DNA of 5,093 nucleotides from Spirochaetia bacterium (GTDB lineage Bacteria > Spirochaetota > Spirochaetia > Treponematales > Breznakiellaceae), in the NCBI GenBank assembly GCA_026002265.1, contig BOBG01000135.1, positions 1 to 5,093 of the forward strand, written 5' to 3'. The position numbers were made by a program, and so were the translations under genes. The notes beneath the pieces are model-generated. The model did no database searches. It was given only the letters and a program-made list of their open reading frames with translations, and was not told the origin of the DNA. This document shows positions 1 through 4,752 of the stretch, in pieces. How positions within the stretch are numbered: the stretch's first letter is position 1; each line of letters starts with the position of its first letter.

Positions 1-8
1 GAGATTTT

Positions 9-476
9 ATGAAGAAAAATTTGTTTGTGATTGGATTGCTGGCTGTCACTCTGTCTCTGATTTTTACCGGCTGCCCGCCTGATGGAAACACGAACCCTGG
101 CGGAAATACGAACCCTGATGAAGACACAGACCTTGAAGGAGGCACAGGCCTGGAAGGGACATGGCAGATGAGTATTACTGGTGGAGATAGTGATGAATAT
201 TGGGTGCGATATGAATTCAGCGGTAGTACTTTCTTTGAATCTATGAAAGAAGATGGCGATACCGACTGGACTCTCAGGGGCAAAGGCACCTTTGAATCTA
301 CAAGTACTACAGTAACGATGACGCTTACCCATGCGTGGGATGAGACTAGTTGGGTAGCAATACCGGCGGATGAGCAGGTAACTCAAACTTCTAATTATAC
401 TATTTCCGGAAATACATTGACATTGACTCAGTCCATTGGAAGTATTTCCGCAAGTATTAGCTTCACGAAAGTATAA
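9..476 (+). CDS. Small lipoprotein with hexapeptide-repeat linker and beta-rich, lipocalin-like C-terminal domain
   Basis: Predicted 155-residue exported lipoprotein of unknown function. Residues 1-21 form a lipoprotein signal peptide: KK at 3-4, a hydrophobic core at about 5-19, then F-T-G followed by Cys22, the predicted lipidated residue. Phe at -3 of the lipobox is loose by E. coli rules but is tolerated in spirochaetes. Residues 26-49 are a polar linker of four degenerate hexapeptides (GNTNPG, GNTNPD, EDTDLE, GGTGLE). From about residue 50 (G-T-W) to the end the sequence alternates hydrophobic and Ser/Thr-rich stretches and ends in SFTKV, which resembles the single-domain lipocalin-like lipoproteins seen in families in spirochaetes. 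The domain call is from pattern only. The start is chosen because GAG at 1-3 looks like the end of a Shine-Dalgarno five bases before the ATG, the same spacing as the dehydrogenase gene at 1937. Any promoter lies outside the window. The protein probably sits in an outer or inner membrane leaflet; its ligand is unknown. Confidence 0.8.
   Translation: MKKNLFVIGLLAVTLSLIFTGCPPDGNTNPGGNTNPDEDTDLEGGTGLEGTWQMSITGGDSDEYWVRYEFSGSTFFESMKEDGDTDWTLRGKGTFESTSTTVTMTLTHAWDETSWVAIPADEQVTQTSNYTISGNTLTLTQSIGSISASISFTKV
84..155 (+). repeat. Four degenerate 18-bp tandem repeats inside the lipoprotein gene
   Basis: Units lie at 84-101, 102-119, 120-137 and 138-155, in frame, each coding six residues with a conserved Thr at the third position and Pro or Leu at the fifth. 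By eye, units 1 and 2 match at 15 of 18 bases, units 3 and 4 at 14 of 18, and units 2 and 3 at 11 of 18. The order suggests an old duplication followed by divergence of the pairs. The repeats form the spacer between the lipid anchor and the folded domain. Confidence 0.7.
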
Positions 477-548
477 AATTCCGGATATTCTCGGCGCCGC
501 CGGACCGGGAATGTCTCTCTGCTACTAGCCGCTGTCAGCGATTCACGC

Positions 549-554
549 CATAAT
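549..554 (+). promoter_or_regulatory. Candidate -10 box for the alkyltransferase gene
   Basis: CATAAT matches the TATAAT consensus at five of six positions and ends nine bases before the ATG at 564. No good -35 box is seen 16-18 bases upstream (the bases there read TAGCCG). If real, the transcript would begin at about 560-563 and have almost no leader. This fits the missing Shine-Dalgarno. Confidence 0.3.
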
Positions 555-563
555 ATTTCAATA

Positions 564-1010
564 ATGTATTACTACATAAAAACGAGGATTGGAAGCCTGC
601 GGGCAACTGTGGATGAATATTTAACCGAGCTGTACTTTGTGGACGAGCGGATTCCGGATTCCCCGCAAACAGAATCACCGCTTTGTACTGAACTTCGCGG
701 CTGGATTGATGCGTACTTTGCAGGAAAAAACCCGCCGATGAATCTTCCACTAAACCCGTCAGGAACTGATTTTCAGAAAATGGTTTGGAATGCTCTCCTC
801 CAGATTCCTTACGGACAGACCCTTTCGTATGGCGCACTCGCACAAGAATTGCACACGAGTCCTCGCGCAATCGGCGGTGCGACCGGCCGGAATAAGATAA
901 TCCTGCTGATTCCATGCCACCGGGTTATCGGGGCGACTGGCGCCTTAGTCGGTTTCGGTGCAGGACTTGCTCGGAAAGAATTCTTGCTTGATCTGGAGAA
1001 AGAGTCGTGA
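564..1010 (+). CDS. ogt: Methylated-DNA--[protein]-cysteine S-methyltransferase (O6-alkylguanine-DNA alkyltransferase)
   Basis: A suicide DNA-repair protein that moves the alkyl group from O6-alkylguanine (and more weakly O4-alkylthymine) in DNA onto its own cysteine. It is 148 residues long, on the short side for stand-alone Ogt-type enzymes. Residues 1-60 are the variable N-terminal domain. From about residue 67 the conserved domain follows: TDFQKMVW, then IPYGQTLSYGALA with Tyr89 and the recognition helix, then SPRAIGGA with Arg101 as the expected arginine finger that flips the base. The active-site motif IPCHRVIG has acceptor Cys118, and the domain closes with GALVGFGAGLARKEFLLDLE. Asn110 is followed by Lys where the family usually has Pro. 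The ATG at 564 has no visible Shine-Dalgarno. A CATAAT box at 549-554 would place transcription start almost on the ATG, so the message may be leaderless. The gene stands alone and is followed at once by a hairpin terminator. The family call is firm; the Ogt rather than Ada-C naming rests on the lack of an Ada N-terminal domain. Confidence 0.95.
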   Translation: MYYYIKTRIGSLRATVDEYLTELYFVDERIPDSPQTESPLCTELRGWIDAYFAGKNPPMNLPLNPSGTDFQKMVWNALLQIPYGQTLSYGALAQELHTSPRAIGGATGRNKIILLIPCHRVIGATGALVGFGAGLARKEFLLDLEKES

Positions 1011-1013
1011 GCT

Positions 1014-1038
1014 ATCCAATGCTAAAGCATTGGGTTTT
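1014..1038 (+). terminator. Hairpin terminator after the alkyltransferase gene
   Basis: The arms CCAATGC (1016-1022) and GCATTGG (1027-1033) pair perfectly around a TAAA loop. A T-G wobble and an A-T pair extend the stem to nine. GTTTT follows directly at 1034-1038. It starts four bases after the TGA stop. The T-run lies on the plus-strand side only, so it should stop plus-strand transcription before it runs into the opposing gene that ends at 1086. Confidence 0.65.
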
Positions 1039-1085
1039 ACGCCGACTATGATAAAACAAAGATGTTTGGCAAATAGCCGCGGAAT

Positions 1086-1757
1086 TCACCATTTACGAGG
1101 CACAAACTCTTTCGGGTCTTCAATAAGACGGACAGATTCACCTGTCAGTTCTAGCACAAAAAAACCAACACTATGTGCATAACTCTGTACATCAAAATCA
1201 ACTATGCCACCGGCCATTGCTCCCAAGAGTTTTTTCCCTTTACACTCGGCAGGTGGATACTTTTTTATCAATTCCATTCGCTTCAGATGATGATTAACAT
1301 CTTTTTCCTTATCTAATTCACGTTTTATTTCTACTGCCATAACATATTCACCATTTGAAAGCAAAACGTCTATCTCGGCGACTTTTTCGTTATTTTCATC
1401 AAATAAAGGCACTCGTTGATATGCACGTCTTAGATTATAATCATAAGCATCAAATTTTTCCCACAGCCTAGCAGCAATCAAAGTTTCGATGAGTTCACCC
1501 ATAGACCTATTCAGTCCACCAACATTATCAGTTACTTTATCCACTTTTTTTGACATGTTATCAACATTATTTGACATTCTATCAATTTCTGCCGATGTTT
1601 TATCAACTTGCGCCTGCGTTTTTGCAATTTGTGCATCAATTTCCACTTGTCTTTTATCAGCTTCCATTACCATTTTGTCAAAATGTTCACGCGTTTCCAT
1701 CAGCGCGGCCCAAACCTGTTCAAAAGTGAGACCCATCTGAGGTTGTTCTGTTGCCAT
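1086..1757 (-). CDS. Coiled-coil protein with C-terminal PD-(D/E)XK nuclease-like domain
   Basis: A 223-residue protein of unknown role. Residues 1-35 (GLTFEQVWAALMETREHFDK) match the opening common to a large family of uncharacterised coiled-coil proteins in treponemes, cyanobacteria and archaea, often labelled DUF3782-like. Residues 44-85 are a coiled coil with Ile or Val exactly every seven residues (44, 51, 58, 65, 72, 79), four of them followed by Asp. From about residue 95 a compact domain follows. It contains V-A-E-I-D (Glu128, Asp130) and, 13 residues on, A-V-E-I-K (Glu143, Lys145), the usual spacing of the PD-(D/E)XK metal site. The C-terminal half also has LLGAMAGGIVDFDVQSYAHSVGFFVLEL, a typical last beta-alpha-beta segment of this fold. 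The start ATG is preceded by AAGGA three bases upstream (1761-1765 on the plus strand). The protein is cytoplasmic and probably oligomerises through the coil. The family suggests nucleic-acid cleavage, but no activity or partner is shown by context. The gene is more A+T-rich than its neighbours and faces the alkyltransferase gene. Confidence 0.85.
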   Translation of the reverse strand: MATEQPQMGLTFEQVWAALMETREHFDKMVMEADKRQVEIDAQIAKTQAQVDKTSAEIDRMSNNVDNMSKKVDKVTDNVGGLNRSMGELIETLIAARLWEKFDAYDYNLRRAYQRVPLFDENNEKVAEIDVLLSNGEYVMAVEIKRELDKEKDVNHHLKRMELIKKYPPAECKGKKLLGAMAGGIVDFDVQSYAHSVGFFVLELTGESVRLIEDPKEFVPRKW

Positions 1758-1782
1758 GTATCCTTCTCAATGGTTTCATCCT

Positions 1783-1814
1783 ACTATAAGGGCTGTGATA
1801 CTACCACCCGTCAA
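1783..1814 (-). promoter_or_regulatory. Weak candidate promoter for the coiled-coil nuclease-like gene
   Basis: On the minus strand, TTGACG (1814-1809) is a five-of-six -35 match and TATAGT (1788-1783) is a five-of-six -10 match. They are separated by 20 bases, longer than the usual 16-18, so the pair may not work together. The -10 box would place the start about 20 bases upstream of the ATG at 1757, a sensible leader that includes the AAGGA ribosome site. Confidence 0.3.
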
Positions 1815-1885
1815 AAACAGATTAGATATAAAGCCAGTTAAATACGAATAATTGGACTGGTTATAACAATCCGAAGCTGTCTTTC

Positions 1886-1914
1886 TTGACAAAGGAATCA
1901 GATTCCATAATACT
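1886..1914 (+). promoter_or_regulatory. Sigma-70-type promoter of the dehydrogenase-permease operon
   Basis: A perfect TTGACA -35 box lies at 1886-1891. After a 17-base spacer comes AATACT at 1909-1914, a four-of-six -10 match. Transcription would start near 1921, giving a leader of about 16 bases that contains the Shine-Dalgarno. The strong -35 and weak -10, together with a palindrome filling the spacer, fit a regulated promoter. Confidence 0.6.
1894..1906 (+). promoter_or_regulatory. Perfect 13-bp palindrome between -35 and -10: likely repressor operator
   Basis: GGAATC-A-GATTCC reads the same on both strands around a single central A. It lies wholly in the promoter spacer, where a bound dimer would block RNA polymerase. 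The regulator is not encoded in the window. Sugar and polyol operons are often under LacI-, DeoR- or GntR-type repressors, but the site does not obviously match one of these families. Confidence 0.5.
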
Positions 1915-1925
1915 TTTGCTAAAAA

Positions 1926-1931
1926 AGGAGG
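1926..1931 (+). promoter_or_regulatory. Strong Shine-Dalgarno that sets the dehydrogenase start at 1937
   Basis: AGGAGG sits five bases before ATG 1937. This decides against the in-frame TTG at 1886, which has no ribosome site and coincides with the -35 box. Confidence 0.9.
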
Positions 1932-1936
1932 ATTTT

Positions 1937-2971
1937 ATGAAAGCGTTGGTACTTGAAGAAGCAAAAAAATTGTCATTGCGTGATTATCCGATCACGGAAA
2001 CGGTCGGTCCACACGATGTCCGGATAAAAATACAAGCTTGCGGCATTTGCGGAAGTGATGTCCATTACTACAATGAAGGTGCGATTGGGGATTTTGTGGT
2101 CCGGGAGCCGATGATCCTTGGACATGAAGCGGCCGGTACAATTATAGAAAAAGGTGCAGAGGTAACAAATCTGAATCTCGGCGATGTTGTGTGCATGGAG
2201 CCGGGAATTCCGCGCCCGAATTCTACGGAGGTCCTTGCTGGTAATTACAATATCGATCCGGGTGTTGTGTTCTGGGCAACGCCGCCGGTGCATGGATGTT
2301 TACGCGAACATGTGGTGCATCCGGCTCAATTTTGTATTAAACTGCCACCGGTTTTAACGGTTGCCGAGGGTGCGATGATGGAACCTCTGGCAATAGGAAT
2401 CGAGGCTGCTAAAAAAGCCCATATTTCTCCCGGTGATACAGTGCTGGTTATCGGCGCCGGAACCATTGGTATGATGTGCGCGCTTTCGGCTGCGGCTGGC
2501 GGTGCATCAACGGTTTATATTTCCGACATTAAAGCTGAAAAATTAGGAATCGCCGGCTCCTATCAAAATATTATCCCGATAAATACCGCGAAGGAAAATT
2601 TGCAGGAAGCTATTAACAACTACACTGCCGGAAAGGGTGTTGACCGGATTATTGAAGCTTCCGGGAGTCCAAAAGTCTACCCGGATTTTTTCCGGTGTGC
2701 TGCACGCGGAGCCATTGTCGTTTTGGTCGGTATGATGAATGGTACTGCACCGATAGATGTTGCGTTACTGCAAGCGCGTGGGATCCGGATCGAAACCGTT
2801 TTCCGGTATACCAATGCGTTTGATAAAGCGGCTGCCTTGGTGAGCGCCGGAAAAATTGATCTCAAACGTCTGATCAGCAAACGTTTCCGGTTTGAGGATT
2901 CCATTGCAGCTTATGAATATGCCGCGGCTGGACATCCTGATGTTGTAAAAGTAATGATTGAATTAGAATAG
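1937..2971 (+). CDS. Zinc-dependent polyol dehydrogenase, sorbitol/xylitol dehydrogenase type
   Basis: A 344-residue medium-chain dehydrogenase/reductase, expected to oxidise a sugar alcohol (sorbitol, xylitol or similar) to the ketose with NAD+ in the cytoplasm. Residues 1-150 are the GroES-like catalytic domain. Zinc ligands are Cys38 (GICGSD), His63 with Glu64 (GHEAAG) and Glu149 (MEPLAIGIEA). The middle of this domain (EPGIPRP at 88-94, then YNIDPGVVFWATPPVHG) follows the pattern of animal sorbitol dehydrogenase. Like that enzyme, it lacks the four-cysteine structural zinc lobe. Residues 165-200 are the Rossmann start, with VIGAGTIG at 171-178 and Asp197 at the end of the second strand, which favours NAD over NADP. 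Length is normal for the family. The start at 1937 is set by AGGAGG and leaves the natural N-terminus M-K-A-L-V. It is the first gene of an operon with the permease 29 bases downstream, so its substrate is probably what that permease helps import. Exact substrate cannot be read from sequence; threonine dehydrogenase is less likely because the structural-zinc cysteines are absent. Confidence 0.9.
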   Translation: MKALVLEEAKKLSLRDYPITETVGPHDVRIKIQACGICGSDVHYYNEGAIGDFVVREPMILGHEAAGTIIEKGAEVTNLNLGDVVCMEPGIPRPNSTEVLAGNYNIDPGVVFWATPPVHGCLREHVVHPAQFCIKLPPVLTVAEGAMMEPLAIGIEAAKKAHISPGDTVLVIGAGTIGMMCALSAAAGGASTVYISDIKAEKLGIAGSYQNIIPINTAKENLQEAINNYTAGKGVDRIIEASGSPKVYPDFFRCAARGAIVVLVGMMNGTAPIDVALLQARGIRIETVFRYTNAFDKAAALVSAGKIDLKRLISKRFRFEDSIAAYEYAAAGHPDVVKVMIELE

Positions 2972-3000
2972 CTCCATTTTTATACTGAAATCAGGAAACC

Positions 3001-4041
3001 ATGGAAAAACTAAAAAATATTATCGCAGATTTCGGCTGGCCTCGGATCATCATTTTCTTTTTTGTGGTGCTATTGTTTGTAGCAGCGCCATTTGTGGGAG
3101 TCCGGGTGGATACATCTTTAATGAATGTCTTTGTCCGGTTTGGTCAGAACGCGGTAATGGTACTCGCTATGGTTCCCATGATGCAAGCCGGCGCGGGGCT
3201 GAACTTTGGACTGCCAGTCGGAATCGTCGCCGGACTCCTCGGTTCCACGCTCGCCATGCAGTTTCATCTCACCGGCTTCCTTGGGTTTTTCGGCGCGGTT
3301 GTCCTCTGTTTACCCTTTGCGATTCTCTTCGGCGCGCTCTACGGGACACTTCTCAACAAAGTCAAAGGCGAGGAGATGACCATCGCTATGTACGTCGGCT
3401 TTTCCCTCGTGACCTTTATGGCGATTTTGTGGTTAATCCTGCCATATTCAAACCCCACAATGGTTTGGGGTTACACCGGAAAAGGGCTGCGTACCACGAT
3501 TACGCTTGATGGATATTGGTCGAGGGTTCTCAATGATTTTCTGGCAATCCGGATCGGCGGCCATTTTCTGTTTCCCAGTGGGGCGATTCTCTTTTTTGCA
3601 ATCGCGGCTGGAATCATGTGGCTTTTCATGCGGAGTAAAACCGGCACGGCACTGACCGCTGTCGGCTCGAATCCGGTTTTTGCATCGGCCGGCGGCGTTT
3701 CGCTGAATCGGATGCGGCTCACCAGCGTAATCATTTCCACAATTTACGGTGCAGTTGGAATTTTGGTCTACCAGCAGAGTTTCGGCTTTATTCAGGTGTA
3801 CAACGCCCCGCTGAATATGGCTTTTCCGGCCGTTGCCGCAATTCTCCTCGGCGGTGCCTCCGTCAACAAAGCGAGCATCTTGAACGTGGTTGTGGGGACT
3901 TTTCTCTTCCAAAGCCTCCTCACGATGACCCCTTCGGTGATCAACTCCATTCTACAAACTGATATGTCAGAAGTGGTTAGGATTCTCATTTCAAATGGAA
4001 TGATCATTTACGCCTTGACCCGGAAAACGAAAACCGCTTGA
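3001..4041 (+). CDS. ABC sugar transporter permease, RbsC/XylH-type (BPD_transp_2 family)
   Basis: A 346-residue inner-membrane subunit expected to form the channel of a sugar ABC importer. After a short cytoplasmic start (residues 1-14) there are about nine or ten hydrophobic segments, roughly 16-34, 50-66, 70-90, 95-118, 127-148, 190-210, 238-258, 270-288, 293-312 and 325-341. The best family marker is the cytoplasmic loop at 211-240 (RSKTGTALTAVGSNPVFASA, then GVSLNRMR). It matches the loop in RbsC-like permeases that contacts the ATPase. It is followed by the conserved AFPAVAAILLGGASVNKAS at 274-292. Length fits the family. AGGA at 2993-2996 is a modest ribosome site four bases before the ATG. 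It lies 29 bases after the dehydrogenase with no terminator between, so the two are probably co-transcribed. No ATP-binding or substrate-binding gene is next to it: the operon ends here in a hairpin-rich convergent region. It must borrow those subunits from elsewhere or be a remnant. The frame is intact with no stop or shift. Confidence 0.9.
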   Translation: MEKLKNIIADFGWPRIIIFFFVVLLFVAAPFVGVRVDTSLMNVFVRFGQNAVMVLAMVPMMQAGAGLNFGLPVGIVAGLLGSTLAMQFHLTGFLGFFGAVVLCLPFAILFGALYGTLLNKVKGEEMTIAMYVGFSLVTFMAILWLILPYSNPTMVWGYTGKGLRTTITLDGYWSRVLNDFLAIRIGGHFLFPSGAILFFAIAAGIMWLFMRSKTGTALTAVGSNPVFASAGGVSLNRMRLTSVIISTIYGAVGILVYQQSFGFIQVYNAPLNMAFPAVAAILLGGASVNKASILNVVVGTFLFQSLLTMTPSVINSILQTDMSEVVRILISNGMIIYALTRKTKTA

Positions 4042-4042
4042 T

Positions 4043-4095
4043 ACCCCCAACGGGGGTGGTTCTGGTAAAACCTCATGAGGGGGTGTCTTCCCCCT
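4043..4095. terminator. Pair of short G/C hairpins after the permease gene
   Basis: ACCCCC (4043-4048) pairs with GGGGGT (4052-4057) around an AAC loop, starting two bases after the TGA. AGGGGG (4078-4083) pairs with CCCCCT (4090-4095) around TGTCTT. CCTCATGAGG at 4071-4080 is itself a perfect palindrome. None is followed by a plus-strand T-run. On the minus strand, TTTT follows the palindrome. They could slow polymerase from either side between convergent genes, but are not textbook terminators. Confidence 0.4.
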
Positions 4096-4101
4096 GCCTC
4101 T

Positions 4102-4143
4102 ATCTCGACAGGCTCGATAACCGGGCATCGAGCCTGTCGAGAT
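4102..4143. repeat. Perfect 17-bp inverted repeat with 8-base loop
   Basis: The left arm ATCTCGACAGGCTCGAT (4102-4118) is the exact reverse complement of the right arm at 4127-4143, with AACCGGGC between. It lies in the middle of the 156-base gap between two convergent genes, flanked by G- and C-runs (4079-4083 and 4151-4156) that could pair imperfectly as an outer stem. No U-tract follows on either strand. The core CGACAGGCTCG resembles dispersed intergenic palindromes seen in many bacterial genomes. It could be a REP-like element, a bidirectional terminator, or both. Confidence 0.8.
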
Positions 4144-4197
4144 GCCGGCACCCCCCTCCTCAGTGTAAATCAGTCCCCTTTCAGGGATACCCAGATG

Positions 4198-4743
4198 TTA
4201 TTTCCACAATTCCGCACTGTGAATCACGAGTCCCGGCAACACAGCGACCGGCACATCGGCTCCATCTTTATACTTTGTAACCTCGTAGCGTTCACCCTGA
4301 AGCAGGGCAACGTAGACTATTTCTTGATCCGGATCAACGATCCAGTACTCCGGCACGCCGGCTCTTTCGTAAAGCGCATACTTTTCGATGCTATCGTGTG
4401 ATGCATTTGATGGTGACAGGATTTCCACAACCAGATCCGGCGCACCGGTGCAGCCACGCCGATCAATCTTCCCCGGATCTTTTATCACAACCAAATCCGG
4501 AATCACCACTGTATCTTCATCGGGAAAAAGCCGCACACCGGGTGCTGCCAGAACCTGCTCCGGCTTCCCTTCAAGGAACAGTCTGATGTAATAAAATAAT
4601 TCACCACTAATTCTTTGGTGACGATAATTTGGTGGCGCCATTCTCCACTCCTCTCCATCATATAATTCAGTAAACGGATCCTCTTCTCCTGCCATAAATT
4701 CATCAAAACTCATGTACCGGTCTGCCAATGCCAGATTAGACAT
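4198..4743 (-). CDS. Uma2-family (DUF820) predicted restriction-endonuclease-like protein, complete copy
   Basis: A 181-residue protein of the Uma2/DUF820 family, which has a PD-(D/E)XK nuclease-like fold; its biological role is not established. Family landmarks in order: ELYDGEEWRMAPPNYRHQRI at 26-45 with the conserved PP and His42; IPDLVVI at 81-87 with Asp83; APDLVVEILSPSN at 101-113 with Glu107; Lys121; and VPEYWIVDPDQ at 130-140. Glu107 is followed by Ile-Leu-Ser rather than X-Lys. In this family the lysine is thought to be supplied from the next helix (here probably Lys121), so the site looks intact. Length is normal. The start ATG is preceded by GGAGG, with four bases between, and by the stop codon of a second, nearly identical gene upstream. 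The two would be translated from one message. It converges on the permease gene. No toxin, methylase or transposase partner is visible. Confidence 0.9.
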   Translation of the reverse strand: MSNLALADRYMSFDEFMAGEEDPFTELYDGEEWRMAPPNYRHQRISGELFYYIRLFLEGKPEQVLAAPGVRLFPDEDTVVIPDLVVIKDPGKIDRRGCTGAPDLVVEILSPSNASHDSIEKYALYERAGVPEYWIVDPDQEIVYVALLQGERYEVTKYKDGADVPVAVLPGLVIHSAELWK

Positions 4744-4752
4744 ACTTCCTCC
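4744..4752 (-). promoter_or_regulatory. Nine-base spacer with Shine-Dalgarno between the two Uma2 genes
   Basis: On the minus strand the spacer reads GGAGGAAGT. The Shine-Dalgarno GGAGG starts at the base directly after the TAA of the upstream copy, and the ATG of the downstream copy follows. There is no room for a promoter, so the downstream copy depends on transcription and perhaps translational coupling from upstream. Confidence 0.8.

Noticed and set aside
477..540. A terminator after the lipoprotein gene
   Set aside because: TCCGG and CCGGA near 480-505 can pair, and CGGCGCCG is a short palindrome, but the loop is long and no T-run follows. Not convincing enough to annotate.
535..915. 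Minus-strand 126-codon open frame over the alkyltransferase
   Set aside because: It overlaps a well-supported gene on the opposite strand, has a low-complexity, Ser/Arg-rich translation and no recognisable domain.
1854..1872. Imperfect dyad GGACTGGTTATAACAATCC upstream of the operon promoter as a second operator
   Set aside because: Only six of the nine base pairs match about the centre and the half-sites differ from GGAATC. It could be chance.
1886..1936. A 17-residue N-terminal extension of the dehydrogenase from TTG 1886
   Set aside because: The TTG is part of a perfect -35 box, has no ribosome site, and the extension is not seen in this enzyme family. ATG 1937 has AGGAGG at ideal spacing.
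3448..3912. Minus-strand 154-codon open frame within the permease
   Set aside because: It is antisense to a clear membrane protein and its translation is rich in Arg, Asn, Cys and His with no motif; it looks like a shadow of the permease codons.
4043..4197. CRISPR array or insertion-sequence ends
   Set aside because: There are no regularly spaced direct repeats, no transposase and no flanking target duplication; the structure is made of palindromes only.
4038..4401. Plus-strand open frames crossing the palindrome region into the Uma2 gene
   Set aside because: They run through hairpins and antisense to the conserved Uma2 coding sequence, without ribosome sites or protein similarity that I recognise.
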